Of a stretch of DNA of 55,696 nt, positions 26,161 to 34,573 are shown in pieces. The stretch spans positions 1 through 55,696 of the forward strand of contig CABVCJ010000004.1 in assembly GCA_902496845.1 (NCBI GenBank), given 5' to 3'. The notes under the pieces were generated by a model, which had not been told where the DNA came from, searched no databases, and saw only the letters and a list, made by a program, of their open reading frames with translations. A program made the position numbers and the translations under genes. Each line of letters begins with the position of its first letter. Position 1 is the first letter of the stretch. This stretch comes from an uncultured Collinsella sp. (GTDB lineage Bacteria > Actinomycetota > Coriobacteriia > Coriobacteriales > Coriobacteriaceae).

Positions 26161-27230
26161 CTGGCCGGCCCGGCAGTGAACAGCTCATCCCAATTGACCA
26201 ACAGCTCCCGTCGCAGGGCATCTTCGGCGGTGCGTTCCTGATCGGTCTTTGGGGTGTAGGGAAGTCCAGCCTTTTTATGGATGAGTTTGGCTAGGTTGCC
26301 AAAGCTCCTTTTGTCCTTGATCTGATCATAGGTAATTTGGATGACGTCGTAGCCCATGCTTGTGAGTGCGGTGGCGCGCTCGGCATCGGAGAGGCTCGCG
26401 GCTTCGCTGTCGTGGGCGGAGCGGCCTTGGCATTCGAGGATGACGCCCATGCTGTCGGTGGCGCTTTCGATGAGGATATCGGCGTAGCAGCAGGTTTTGT
26501 CATACAGTGAGCGTGCAGCGTCACTAAGTGGGATGTGCACGTTGTTTGCGATGTTGATGCCCATACCGCCCTCGTCGCGGGGGAGCGAGACAAGCACGGA
26601 GGTCTGTACTTCGAAGGGCGAGGCGGTCTGCCCCATCATGCGTTCGGCGGCCCAGCGGAGCTGCTTAACGCCGCGCAGGCCTGCGGCCTGCTTGGCTAAC
26701 GCGGCGATATCCGCTGCGGCAAGAAGCGGCGCGCGCTTCCACAAGCTGGTGTTATTGCCCTTGGTGTCGTTAACTCGCTCCCAGCCGCAGTTGGGTGGAA
26801 TGAGCTTAAGCGAAATAGCTTCATCGAGTTGTTGTTGCGTTCGCTCGCAGGGCTTAAACACTGCAAAGGAGCCGCACATCTCGTAGCAAGCCATGAGTAA
26901 CTGGCTGCGTGAGACCTGCGTGGCAAGGCTGAGCAGCGTGAACTCCGGTGAAGTGACATCAAACCCATGCTCAGTCTGCCTAAACGACCCAGGAGGCGGC
27001 TCTTGGGTCAGGAGGTGTGATTTAAACAGGCTTCGCGACCCGGATTGTGCTCGAGTGAATACTAGCCTGTGAAGCGGTGCGTGAAGCAGGTCTTTAACAA
27101 CTGCATGACTTCCGAGGCCGCAACATCTGCGATCCATACTGCCAAGGCTAATGGCGGGGTAAGGGCCTAATACCTGCGGCGGAATACGGTGATAGTAAAA
27201 AGCGGATTGACCGCATAGCGTCAGGTCCAT
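26157..27230 (-). CDS. Vsr/DUF559-like predicted endonuclease-fold protein (second copy)
   Basis: A 357-residue paralogue of the product of 360-1463. Shared blocks include LHRLVFTRAQSGSRS and KSHLLTQEPPPGSF (compare LDLLVPSRADRRRS and KTHLCTNELPAGSF), then TSPEFTLL, and in the C-terminal part VILECQGRSAHDSEA with SDAERATALTSMG and DVIQITYDQI, typical of a Vsr/DUF559 nuclease core. ATG at 27230 follows AGGAGG on the minus strand; the open frame continues 40 codons further upstream but that part crosses palindromic DNA. It ends in a four-base overlap of convergent stops. Activity and target are unknown. Confidence 0.72.
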   Translation of the reverse strand: MDLTLCGQSAFYYHRIPPQVLGPYPAISLGSMDRRCCGLGSHAVVKDLLHAPLHRLVFTRAQSGSRSLFKSHLLTQEPPPGSFRQTEHGFDVTSPEFTLLSLATQVSRSQLLMACYEMCGSFAVFKPCERTQQQLDEAISLKLIPPNCGWERVNDTKGNNTSLWKRAPLLAAADIAALAKQAAGLRGVKQLRWAAERMMGQTASPFEVQTSVLVSLPRDEGGMGINIANNVHIPLSDAARSLYDKTCCYADILIESATDSMGVILECQGRSAHDSEAASLSDAERATALTSMGYDVIQITYDQIKDKRSFGNLAKLIHKKAGLPYTPKTDQERTAEDALRRELLVNWDELFTAGPAS

Positions 27231-27283
27231 GACGTCCTCCTGGTCGAAATGTGCTTTTGGACCGTGCGATGCCAGCGTCAATT

Positions 27284-27407
27284 CGGAAGTATGCGGCAAA
27301 ATCTGAACCCTGTGAGCAGACCTGGCTTTTGAGGCTAGTTTATCAGGCATTTTGTTGCGAAAAAACGAGGTGTGCTCGGAGGTCTCAGAATTTGCCGCAT
27401 ACTTCCG
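27284..27407. repeat. Palindromic element upstream of the endonuclease-like gene
   Basis: 23-bp arms at 27284-27306 and 27385-27407 are inverted copies with one mismatch. The match continues inward, less perfectly, for about 18 more bases. It sits 54 bases upstream of the gene at 27230 (minus strand), in the place of a promoter or operator, but is far longer than a typical repressor site. Confidence 0.8.
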
Positions 27408-27588
27408 AAAACAAGGTCGATCTGACTCTTGCTAAAACGATTTAGCAGTGTCGGTTAAGGTGTGGGTTTGCCACCGGGCGAACACTTTTAGCGCTTGGGA
27501 CTTTATTTTTGGGCCTCGAAGGGTGGATTTCGCGCTTTTGGTAAAGAAATGAGTGCGTGTTTTGCCGTGCGCCGGCATTGGCACAGAA

Positions 27589-27623
27589 AAAGGGCCCGGA
27601 AGGCAATGCCTTCCGGGCCCTTT
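27589..27623 (-). terminator. Terminator of pyk
   Basis: A perfect long hairpin (AGGGCCCGGAAGGC with GCCTTCCGGGCCCT) directly after the pyk stop codon region. On the minus strand it is followed by TTTTTCTG. Confidence 0.9.
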
Positions 27624-27651
27624 GCAATGCAAGTGTGCTTGCAAGTGCGTT

Positions 27652-29112
27652 TTAGCGCACCTGAGCGACGTAAGCAACGTTGGTCGAGGAGACCTTGTCC
27701 TCGAGCTGGACGCTCATGCGGGGATCGCCGGCGGTAGCGACGGTCAGGTCTCCGGCCTCGACGTAGCCGAGCTCCTTAGCAGTCTCGATCGCCTTGACGA
27801 TCGTGCCGTTGACGGTGCCCTGGGTAATCTCGGCCTGGTGCGGGATAACGCCCCAGTACATGATCATCTGCTGGACGGCCCACTCGTGGCGGGAGAACGC
27901 GCAGATCGGCATGTTGGGACGGAAGTGCGAGATCAGGCGAGCGGTGCGGCCGGTGGTCGTCGGCACGGTGATGCACTTGGCGCCAACGGTGGTAGCCATG
28001 TTCACAGCGGACATACCCACAACGTTGTTGACAACACGGGTGCCGTGGGCATCGGCCGGAACCTCGAGCGGAGCGTGAGCCGGGAGGTACTTTTCGGTCT
28101 CGAGAGCAATGCTGGCCTGCATCTTAACGGCCTCGACCGGGTACTTACCGGCAGCGGACTCGCCAGAGAGCATAACGGCATCGGTGCCGTCGTAGATGGC
28201 GTTAGCAACGTCGGCAACCTCGGCGCGCGTCGGGCGCGGGTTCTGCTGCATGGAGTCGAGCATCTGCGTAGCGGTGATAACGGGCTTGTAGGCCGCGTTG
28301 CACTTGGCGATGATCTCCTTCTGGATGTGGGGAACGAGCTCGGGCTTGATCTCGATGCCCAGGTCGCCACGGGCAACCATGATGCCGTCGGAAGCCTCGA
28401 GGATCTCGTCGAAGTTCTCGACGCCCAGGGCGCACTCGATCTTCGGGAAGATCGTGACGTGCTCGCCACCGTTCTCGCGGCAAAGCTTGCGGATGCCGCG
28501 GACGGACTCGCCGTCACGGATGAAGGAAGCGGCGATGTAGTCGATGTTCTCGGTCAGGCCAAAGAGGATGTCCTGACGATCGCGCTCGGTGATGGCGGGC
28601 AGCGAGATGTTGACGTTGGGCATGTTGACGCCCTTGCGCTCGCCGATCAGGCCGTCGTTCTTAACGACGCAGGTCATGTCCTGGCCGTCGACGGACTCGA
28701 CCTCGAGGGCAACCAGGCCGTCATCGATCAGGATGAGGGAGCCCTTCTCGACCTCGGAGGGCAGGGCCAGGTAGTCGAGGGAGATGTGCTCAGCGGTGCC
28801 GTGGAAATCCTCGGACGTGGGCTGAGCGGTGACGACGATCTTGTCGCCGGTCTTGACGGCAACCTTCTTGCCGTCGACCAGAAGGCCGGTGCGGACCTCG
28901 GGGCCCTTGGTGTCGAGCAGGATGCCGACGGGCAGGCCGAGCTCCTTGGAAATACGACGGACGCGCTCGATGCGACCGTGGTGCTCGTCGTAGGATCCGT
29001 GCGAGAAGTTAAAACGGGCGACGTTCATGCCCGCCTTGATCATCTCGCGGATGGTCTCGTCGCTATCGCAGGCGGGACCCATGGTGCATACAATCTTGGT
29101 GCGCTTGTACAT
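27652..29112 (-). CDS. pyk: Pyruvate kinase
   Basis: A 486-residue glycolytic enzyme transferring phosphate from phosphoenolpyruvate to ADP. Motifs include TKIVCTMGPACDSDETI at the N-terminus, MNVARFNFSHG, LLDTKGPEVRTG, the active-site IFPKIECALGVENFDEI and the magnesium/potassium region VARGDLGIEI, and ATQMLDSMQQNPRPTRAE followed by DAVMLSGESAAGKYP. Length and order are normal. It is a single-gene unit with its own terminator; the start is preceded by GGAGGTCTGA. Confidence 0.97.
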   Translation of the reverse strand: MYKRTKIVCTMGPACDSDETIREMIKAGMNVARFNFSHGSYDEHHGRIERVRRISKELGLPVGILLDTKGPEVRTGLLVDGKKVAVKTGDKIVVTAQPTSEDFHGTAEHISLDYLALPSEVEKGSLILIDDGLVALEVESVDGQDMTCVVKNDGLIGERKGVNMPNVNISLPAITERDRQDILFGLTENIDYIAASFIRDGESVRGIRKLCRENGGEHVTIFPKIECALGVENFDEILEASDGIMVARGDLGIEIKPELVPHIQKEIIAKCNAAYKPVITATQMLDSMQQNPRPTRAEVADVANAIYDGTDAVMLSGESAAGKYPVEAVKMQASIALETEKYLPAHAPLEVPADAHGTRVVNNVVGMSAVNMATTVGAKCITVPTTTGRTARLISHFRPNMPICAFSRHEWAVQQMIMYWGVIPHQAEITQGTVNGTIVKAIETAKELGYVEAGDLTVATAGDPRMSVQLEDKVSSTNVAYVAQVR

Positions 29113-29444
29113 TCAGACCTCCATCTGACATCGTCTTGCGCTGATAGATAAACCATAAGAAATAAAATTGAGATGATTATAACGAAATGACGACCGAATA
29201 CCCCAAAAAATCGACCGTATGCCGAATTAGAAGTTCATTTTTTGCGGAAAAACGGTATATGCAAAAACTTTACCAACCGTTCTAACCGCTGCTATCTGGG
29301 CGATATTTCAGTTTGATGATGCGCCGAAGAAAAAACGTTTTATCAATGTTGAGCATCACACGGTCTGCACCGTTGCACCTGTGCCGTGTTTCCAGATGGA
29401 ATGTTTTGGCTAGACGCGTCGCTTTGGGGTACCATAGCCCCACT
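29113..29444. other. AT-rich divergent intergenic region between pyk and the P-type ATPase
   Basis: No gene is seen. A TATAAT on the minus strand (29181 to 29176) is a likely -10 for pyk, without an obvious -35. On the plus strand, TTGGCT (29405-29410) and TACCAT (29430-29435) with 19 bases between them are a weak promoter candidate for the ATPase. It would start the transcript almost exactly at the structured leader. Confidence 0.4.
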
Positions 29445-29553
29445 ATCAACTGCCGCTCAGCACGGCAGCCTTGATGAGCCCTTGCCCTTCTCCTGGGAAT
29501 TATGATCGGGCATCAATCTGCTGAGTGGCCCGAATCCCAGGAGGGGACTCTAT
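29445..29553 (+). promoter_or_regulatory. Structured leader RNA that hides the ribosome-binding site of the cation ATPase
   Basis: Hairpin 1 is CTGCCG/CGGCAG (29450-29455, 29463-29468) with loop CTCAGCA. Hairpin 2 has an outer 9-bp stem CTCCTGGGA/TCCCAGGAG (29490-29498, 29535-29543) and an inner stem TCGGGC/GCCCGA (29506-29511, 29528-29533). Its loop contains TGCTGAG (29519-29525), the exact complement of the whole loop of hairpin 1, so a kissing interaction is possible. The outer stem buries the AGGAGG (29539-29544) of the ATPase gene. TTGAT (29471-29475) can pair with ATCAA at 29445-29449 or at 29512-29516, giving two exclusive folds. It does not match the yybP-ykoY or M-box consensus as I know them. 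The ligand, if any, is unknown. Confidence 0.6.
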
Positions 29554-32235
29554 ATGCAAAAGGAATACCTGTCCGCCGCGGCGGAGGTGCTCAGCGACCA
29601 AGGTGTCGATGAGAACCTCGGCCTGAGCACCGGCGAGGCGTCGTCGCGCCTCGCCAAGACAGGCCCTAACAAGCTCGAGGAAGCCGAGAAGACGCCGCTG
29701 TGGAAGCGTTTCTTTGAGCAGATGGCCGACCCCATGGTCATCATGTTGATTGTTGCCGCCGTCATCAGCGCGCTCACGGGAATGGTCAAGGGCGAGCCCG
29801 ACTTTGCCGATGTCGTCATCATCATGTTCGTCGTTATCGTCAACTCGGTACTGGGCGTGGTCCAGGAAGCCAAGAGCGAGGAGGCCCTCGAGGCCCTGCA
29901 AGAGATGAGCGCGGCGCAGTCCAAGGTGCTGCGCGACGGCAAGCTCGTGCATCTGCCGAGCGCCGAGCTCGTGCCCGGTGACGTGATCATGCTCGAGGCG
30001 GGCGACTCCGTTCCGGCCGACTGCCGCGTCCTCGAGAGCGCCACGATGAAGATCGAAGAGGCCGCACTCACTGGCGAGTCCGTGCCCGTAGAGAAGCACG
30101 CCAACGTGATCGAGCTTGCCGCGGGCACCGATGACGTGCCGCTCGGCGACCGCAAGAACATGTGCTACATGGGCTCCACCGTGGTGTACGGCCGTGGCCG
30201 CGCCGTCGTGGTCGGCACCGGCATGGATACCGAGATGGGCAAGATTGCCGGCGCCCTGGCCGAGGCCAAGGAAGAGCTCACGCCGCTGCAGGTGAAGCTT
30301 GCCGAGCTCAGCCGCATCCTCACCATCATGGTGATTATCATCTGCGTCGTGATCTTTGGCGTTGACATCCTCCGCCACGGCGTGGGCAACGTCCTTACCG
30401 ACCCGACCGCCCTGCTCGACACCTTTATGGTCGCTGTCTCGCTCGCCGTCGCTGCCATCCCCGAGGGCCTGGTCGCCGTCGTGACCATCGTGCTGTCGCT
30501 TGGCGTGACCAAGATGGCCAAGCGCCAGGCGATTATCCGCAAGCTTTCTGCCGTCGAGACCCTCGGCTGCACGCAGACTATCTGCTCCGACAAGACCGGC
30601 ACCCTTACCCAGAACAAGATGACCGTCGTCAAACACGAGCTTGCTGCGCCTAAGGAGAAGTTCCTGGCCGGTATGGCGCTGTGCTCCGATGCCCAGTGGG
30701 ACGAGGAGCTGGGCGAGGCCGTGGGCGAGCCGACCGAGTGCGCGCTCGTCAACGACGCCGGCAAGGCTGGTCTCACCGGTCTGACTGCCGAGCACCCGCG
30801 CGTGGGCGAGGCCCCGTTCGACTCGGGCCGCAAGATGATGTCCGTGGTCGTCGAGACCCTGGACGGCGAGTACGAGCAGTACACCAAGGGCGCGCCCGAC
30901 GTGGTAATCGGCCTGTGCACCCACATCTACGAGGGCGATAAGGTCGTCCCCCTGACCGAGGAGCGTCGTGCCGAGCTCGTGGCCGCCAACAAGGCCATGG
31001 CCGACGAGGCCCTGCGCGTGCTGGCGCTGGCAAGCCGCACCTACACCGAGGTCCCGAGCGACTGCAGCCCCGCTGCGCTCGAGCACGACCTGGTCTTCTG
31101 CGGCCTGTCCGGCATGATCGACCCTGTCCGCCCCGAGGTCGCCGACGCCATCCGCGAGGCCCACGATGCCGGTATTCGCACCGTCATGATCACGGGCGAC
31201 CATATCGACACCGCCGTGGCCATTGCCAAGCAGCTGGGAATCGTCACCGATCGCAGCCATGCCATCACCGGTGCCGACCTCGATCGCATGAGCGACGAGG
31301 AGCTCGACGCGCACATCGAGGACTACGGCGTGTACGCTCGCGTCCAGCCCGAGCACAAGACCCGCATCGTCGAGGCCTGGAAGTCGCGCGACCAGATCGT
31401 GGCCATGACGGGCGACGGCGTCAACGATGCCCCGTCCATCAAGCGCGCCGACATCGGCGTGGGCATGGGCATCACCGGTACCGACGTCACCAAGAACGTT
31501 GCCGACATGGTGCTTGCCGACGACAACTTCGCCACCATCATCGGTGCTTGCGAAGAGGGCCGTCGCATCTACGACAACATCCGCAAGGTCATCCAGTTCC
31601 TGCTTTCGGCTAACCTTGCCGAGGTGTTCTCGGTGTTTATCGCCACGCTCATCGGCTTTACCATCTTCCAGCCGGTGCAGCTGCTGTGGGTGAACCTGGT
31701 CACCGACTGCTTCCCCGCGCTCGCGCTGGGCATGGAGGATGCCGAGGGCGACATCATGAAGCGCAAGCCGCGCAACGCCAAGGACGGCGTCTTTGCCGGT
31801 AATATGGGCCTGGACTGTGTGGTCCAGGGCTTGATCATCACCGTGCTGGTGCTGGCGAGCTTCTTTGTGGGCGTGTACTTTGACATGGGCTACATCCACA
31901 TCGCCGATATGATCGCCGGCAATGCCGACGAGGAAGGCGTGATGATGGCGTTCATCACGCTCAACATGGTCGAAATCTTCCACTGCTTCAATATGCGCAG
32001 CCGTCGTGCGTCGCTGTTTAGCATGAAGAAGCAGAACAAGTGGCTGTGGGCATCTGCCGCGCTGGCGCTGGTACTGACGGTTATCGTGACCGTTCAGCCG
32101 ACGCTTGCCGAGATGTTCTTTGGCCCCGTGACGCTTGAGCTCAAGGGCGTTATCGCCGCCCTGGGCCTTGCCTTCCTGATCATTCCGTTGATGGAGATCT
32201 ACAAGGCGATCATGCGCGCAGTGGAGAAGGAGTAG
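29554..32235 (+). CDS. P-type cation-transporting ATPase (P2, calcium-pump-like)
   Basis: An 893-residue ATP-driven cation pump. TGES (near residue 172) is the actuator motif, AAIPEGLVAVVTIVLS is the M4 ion-binding segment, DKTGTLTQNK carries the phosphorylated Asp346, KGAPDVV is the nucleotide-binding part, and TGDGVNDAPSIKRADIG (near 618) is the hinge. M6 has NLVTDCFPALALG. The PEGL and N-x-x-T-D pattern fits P2A/P2B calcium pumps, though manganese or other divalent ions are possible. Ten membrane segments are expected. Translation is probably controlled by the upstream leader that sequesters its ribosome-binding site. Confidence 0.92.
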   Translation: MQKEYLSAAAEVLSDQGVDENLGLSTGEASSRLAKTGPNKLEEAEKTPLWKRFFEQMADPMVIMLIVAAVISALTGMVKGEPDFADVVIIMFVVIVNSVLGVVQEAKSEEALEALQEMSAAQSKVLRDGKLVHLPSAELVPGDVIMLEAGDSVPADCRVLESATMKIEEAALTGESVPVEKHANVIELAAGTDDVPLGDRKNMCYMGSTVVYGRGRAVVVGTGMDTEMGKIAGALAEAKEELTPLQVKLAELSRILTIMVIIICVVIFGVDILRHGVGNVLTDPTALLDTFMVAVSLAVAAIPEGLVAVVTIVLSLGVTKMAKRQAIIRKLSAVETLGCTQTICSDKTGTLTQNKMTVVKHELAAPKEKFLAGMALCSDAQWDEELGEAVGEPTECALVNDAGKAGLTGLTAEHPRVGEAPFDSGRKMMSVVVETLDGEYEQYTKGAPDVVIGLCTHIYEGDKVVPLTEERRAELVAANKAMADEALRVLALASRTYTEVPSDCSPAALEHDLVFCGLSGMIDPVRPEVADAIREAHDAGIRTVMITGDHIDTAVAIAKQLGIVTDRSHAITGADLDRMSDEELDAHIEDYGVYARVQPEHKTRIVEAWKSRDQIVAMTGDGVNDAPSIKRADIGVGMGITGTDVTKNVADMVLADDNFATIIGACEEGRRIYDNIRKVIQFLLSANLAEVFSVFIATLIGFTIFQPVQLLWVNLVTDCFPALALGMEDAEGDIMKRKPRNAKDGVFAGNMGLDCVVQGLIITVLVLASFFVGVYFDMGYIHIADMIAGNADEEGVMMAFITLNMVEIFHCFNMRSRRASLFSMKKQNKWLWASAALALVLTVIVTVQPTLAEMFFGPVTLELKGVIAALGLAFLIIPLMEIYKAIMRAVEKE

Positions 32236-32258
32236 GTCGAAAGGTCAACCTTCCCACC

Positions 32259-32349
32259 GGCCCGACCGCCTGCGGGGTTTCTTCTTCGCTGGTCCTCGCG
32301 CTTCGCGCTGCGGGATCGCTCAGAAGAAACCCCTCCCGGCGGGCGGGCC
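32259..32349. repeat. GC-rich palindrome after the cation ATPase gene
   Basis: The outer arms (32259-32270 and 32338-32349) match with one mismatch. The next arms, GGGGTTTCTTCT and AGAAGAAACCCC (32274-32285, 32322-32333), are perfect. A third nested hairpin lies in the centre (CGCGCTTCGCG). It has no U-run in either direction, and a separate standard terminator follows, so it may be a REP-like element and not a terminator. Confidence 0.75.
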
Positions 32350-32391
32350 TTCGGATAACCTCTCGGGACCATTGGCTAAGGGAAAGTATGT

Positions 32392-32427
32392 GAGCTGGTC
32401 GAGCGTTTGCTCGACCAGCTCTTTTTT
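32392..32427 (+). terminator. Rho-independent terminator before rsgA
   Basis: A perfect 13-bp stem (GAGCTGGTCGAGC with GCTCGACCAGCTC), GTTT loop, then six T. It ends transcription from the ATPase side. Confidence 0.92.
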
Positions 32428-32476
32428 GTGGGTAAAATACCTGCTCAGTTGTGATTTGTGGTGCTGGGAGGCGCTT

Positions 32477-33661
32477 GTGGGCAAGGCGAAGGCTAAGGCG
32501 AAGAAAAAGACGACGGGGGCGCGGGCTAAGCGCGATCGTCGTCGGAAGCTTGCGACCGAAGCTCCCGCGTCTGCCGAGGAGCTGCTGGCAAGCGTGCCGG
32601 GACTCGATGCGCTGCAGGATGTTCCGGCGTTCGACGATCTGCCGGTCGATGATGCTCAGCGGGCTGCCTTCGATGATTTTTGTGCTCGGGCCGAGGAGCC
32701 CGAGCAGATGCAGCTTGGTGCCGTGGTGCGCCTGGATCGTGGGTTTCCGCTGGTGGCGACTGCCGATGACACCTTTCGTGCCGAGCATGCCGTGGGGTTT
32801 GCCAAGTCGCGTGGCGAGGACGAGGTTCTGCTGCCCGCCGTGGGCGACCGCGTGGCGGTGCGTCGTGCGCCCGGGCACGACATGGGCGTGATCGAGTGCG
32901 TGCTGCCACGCCGCACGAGTTTTGAGCGCTGGCGCGGACGCGCTCGCGGCGAGCGTCAGGTGCTTTGCTCCAACGTGGATAGCGTGCTGATCGTGCAGGC
33001 GCTCGGCGCCGGCGAGGTACTGCTCGACCGCGTGGCGCGCTCGCTGGTGTTGGCACTCGACTGCGATGCAGAGCCGGTGGTGGTACTCACCAAGGCCGAC
33101 CGCTGCGACGCCGATGAGCTCGAGCGCGATCTGGACCGTGTGCGCCGCTTGGTGGGTCCGGACGTGCGCGTGATCGTGACGTCCTCTGCCGAGGGTCGTG
33201 GCCTGGATGAGGTGCGCGCCTGCGTGCCCGCCGGGAGCTGCGCCATGATCTTGGGTGAATCGGGTGCTGGCAAGTCGACGTTGCTCAACGCGCTGCTGGG
33301 TCACGATACGTTGGCGACCGGCGGCGTACGTGAGCGCGATGACCAGGGTCGCCACACCACGGTCGCGCGCGTGATGGTGGCGCTGCCGGGCGAAGCCGGC
33401 GTTATTGCTGACGCGCCGGGCCTGCGCAGTCTGCCGCTCGTGGGGCATGAGCGGGGCTTGGCACGCGCGTTTCCCGAGATCGTCGAGGCGTCGCGTGCGT
33501 GCCGGTTTGGCGACTGCACGCATACCCACGAACCGGGCTGCGCCGTTCGCGAGGCCGAGGATGCCGGGCAAATCGACAGCCTGCGCCTGGAGACGTTCCA
33601 AAACCTGGCGTCATCCATGCGTGTGAGTGCTCAGATGCTCGATCCCGATGTCCATCTGTAA
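32477..33661 (+). CDS. rsgA: Ribosome small-subunit GTPase RsgA
   Basis: A 394-residue circularly permuted GTPase that helps 30S maturation. The G motifs occur in the permuted order: TKAD (G4, near 204), GESGAGKST (G1, near 257), then DAPGL (G3, near 311). An N-terminal OB-like domain precedes them, and a C-terminal zinc knuckle reads CRFGDCTHTHEPGC. The first 30 residues are very basic (KAKAKAKKK). GTG 32477 follows TGGGAGG; a longer open frame begins in the terminator and is not coding. Confidence 0.93.
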   Translation: MGKAKAKAKKKTTGARAKRDRRRKLATEAPASAEELLASVPGLDALQDVPAFDDLPVDDAQRAAFDDFCARAEEPEQMQLGAVVRLDRGFPLVATADDTFRAEHAVGFAKSRGEDEVLLPAVGDRVAVRRAPGHDMGVIECVLPRRTSFERWRGRARGERQVLCSNVDSVLIVQALGAGEVLLDRVARSLVLALDCDAEPVVVLTKADRCDADELERDLDRVRRLVGPDVRVIVTSSAEGRGLDEVRACVPAGSCAMILGESGAGKSTLLNALLGHDTLATGGVRERDDQGRHTTVARVMVALPGEAGVIADAPGLRSLPLVGHERGLARAFPEIVEASRACRFGDCTHTHEPGCAVREAEDAGQIDSLRLETFQNLASSMRVSAQMLDPDVHL

Positions 33662-33679
33662 TTGAATCTACCTATGACA

Positions 33680-33713
33680 GCCGTCTCCCAATGGTACGGG
33701 AGGCGGCTTTTTT
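33680..33713 (+). terminator. Terminator of rsgA
   Basis: GCCGTCTCCC (33680-33689) pairs with GGGAGGCGGC (33698-33707) with one G-U pair, followed by TTTTTTATT. Confidence 0.9.
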
Positions 33714-33752
33714 ATTGCCGATGCGCCCCTAAACGTGCGTTTTGCTGACGTG

Positions 33753-33800
33753 CTGACCAAAACCTTGCCACGAGCTTGACGGGCCGGTCAGCTTTTGGTC
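33753..33800. repeat. Inverted repeat related to the one at 191-238
   Basis: GACCAAAA (33755-33762) and TTTTGGTC (33793-33800) are inverted copies. Segments 33761-33782 and 33786-33800 are the same two modules seen at 217-238 and 191-205, in swapped order. It lies in the 250-base gap between rsgA and the Tad operon. Apart from it and the rsgA terminator, nothing is recognised there. Confidence 0.5.
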
Positions 33801-33913
33801 GGCAATTGGTTTGACACTCAAAACCAAGATCGCGATCGCACCGTTTTGCTGCTTGCCCGCTCGGACAATGGTGCTACGGGCATCCGCCCGGTGCTACCTT
33901 GAGAGGAGCGGCC

Positions 33914-34573
33914 GTGAACAAGAGCAAGCGCATCGCCATCAGTCTAATCGCGGGTGTGCTCGCCGCGCTGCTCTGCATGGTCTACGCATCGTCGATTCGC
34001 TCGCAGGCTGAGCAGGTCCAGGCCGAGACGCTGGCCAAGTATGGCGGCGATCGCGTCGAGGTGTGCGTCGCGGCGCGTGATATCGATGTGGGCGAGACCC
34101 TCGACGAGACCAATGTCATAACCCAGGAATGGCTGGCGAGCCTGTTGCCGCGCGATGCGGCGACCGAGCTGCGCCAGGTGCGCGGCGACGTGACGACCTC
34201 GCGCATCCCTAAAAATGCCGTGATTTGCGATGTCTACACCAAGGCCGAAACCCACACGCTCGAGGTGCCCAAAGGCAAGGTCGCCGTTTCGGTGGCGGTC
34301 GATGCCGAGCATTCGGTCGGGGGCGCCACGGGCGTGGGCAGCTACGTGGACGTGTACGTGCAAAAGGACGGCGTGACCGATCGGCTGTGCGGCGCGCGCG
34401 TAATCGATACCAGCGAAGATGCCGGCGCCACGCGTGAAGGCAAGATCGAATGGGTGACGTTGGCGGCCGACCCCGAAGACGTTAAGGAATTGCTGGGGGC
34501 CTCGGGTAAGGGGACGGTCAGTTTGACGATTCCCGCCACGGTGCGCGACAAAAAGAGCGGAGGCGACGAGTGA
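33914..34573 (+). CDS. cpaB: Flp pilus assembly protein CpaB (SAF domain)
   Basis: A 219-residue protein with one N-terminal membrane helix (IAISLIAGVLAALLCMVY), then a SAF domain (VEVCVAARDIDVGETLDE, then SRIPKNAVICDVY) typical of CpaB/RcpC, which supports the Tad pilus at the cell surface. The GTG at 33914 follows GAGAGGAGC. It opens the Tad operon, and its stop overlaps the tadZ start (TGATG). No secretin gene is present, as expected for a cell with no outer membrane. Confidence 0.85.
   Translation: MNKSKRIAISLIAGVLAALLCMVYASSIRSQAEQVQAETLAKYGGDRVEVCVAARDIDVGETLDETNVITQEWLASLLPRDAATELRQVRGDVTTSRIPKNAVICDVYTKAETHTLEVPKGKVAVSVAVDAEHSVGGATGVGSYVDVYVQKDGVTDRLCGARVIDTSEDAGATREGKIEWVTLAADPEDVKELLGASGKGTVSLTIPATVRDKKSGGDE

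Noticed and set aside
29445..29553. yybP-ykoY (manganese) or M-box (magnesium) riboswitch
   Set aside because: The conserved sequences of those classes are not present as far as I can tell by eye; kept only as an unclassified structured leader.
29500..31983. Long minus-strand frame opposite the cation ATPase
   Set aside because: It is a mirror of the P-type ATPase coding bias; it is rich in His, Asp and Gly and also spans the leader.
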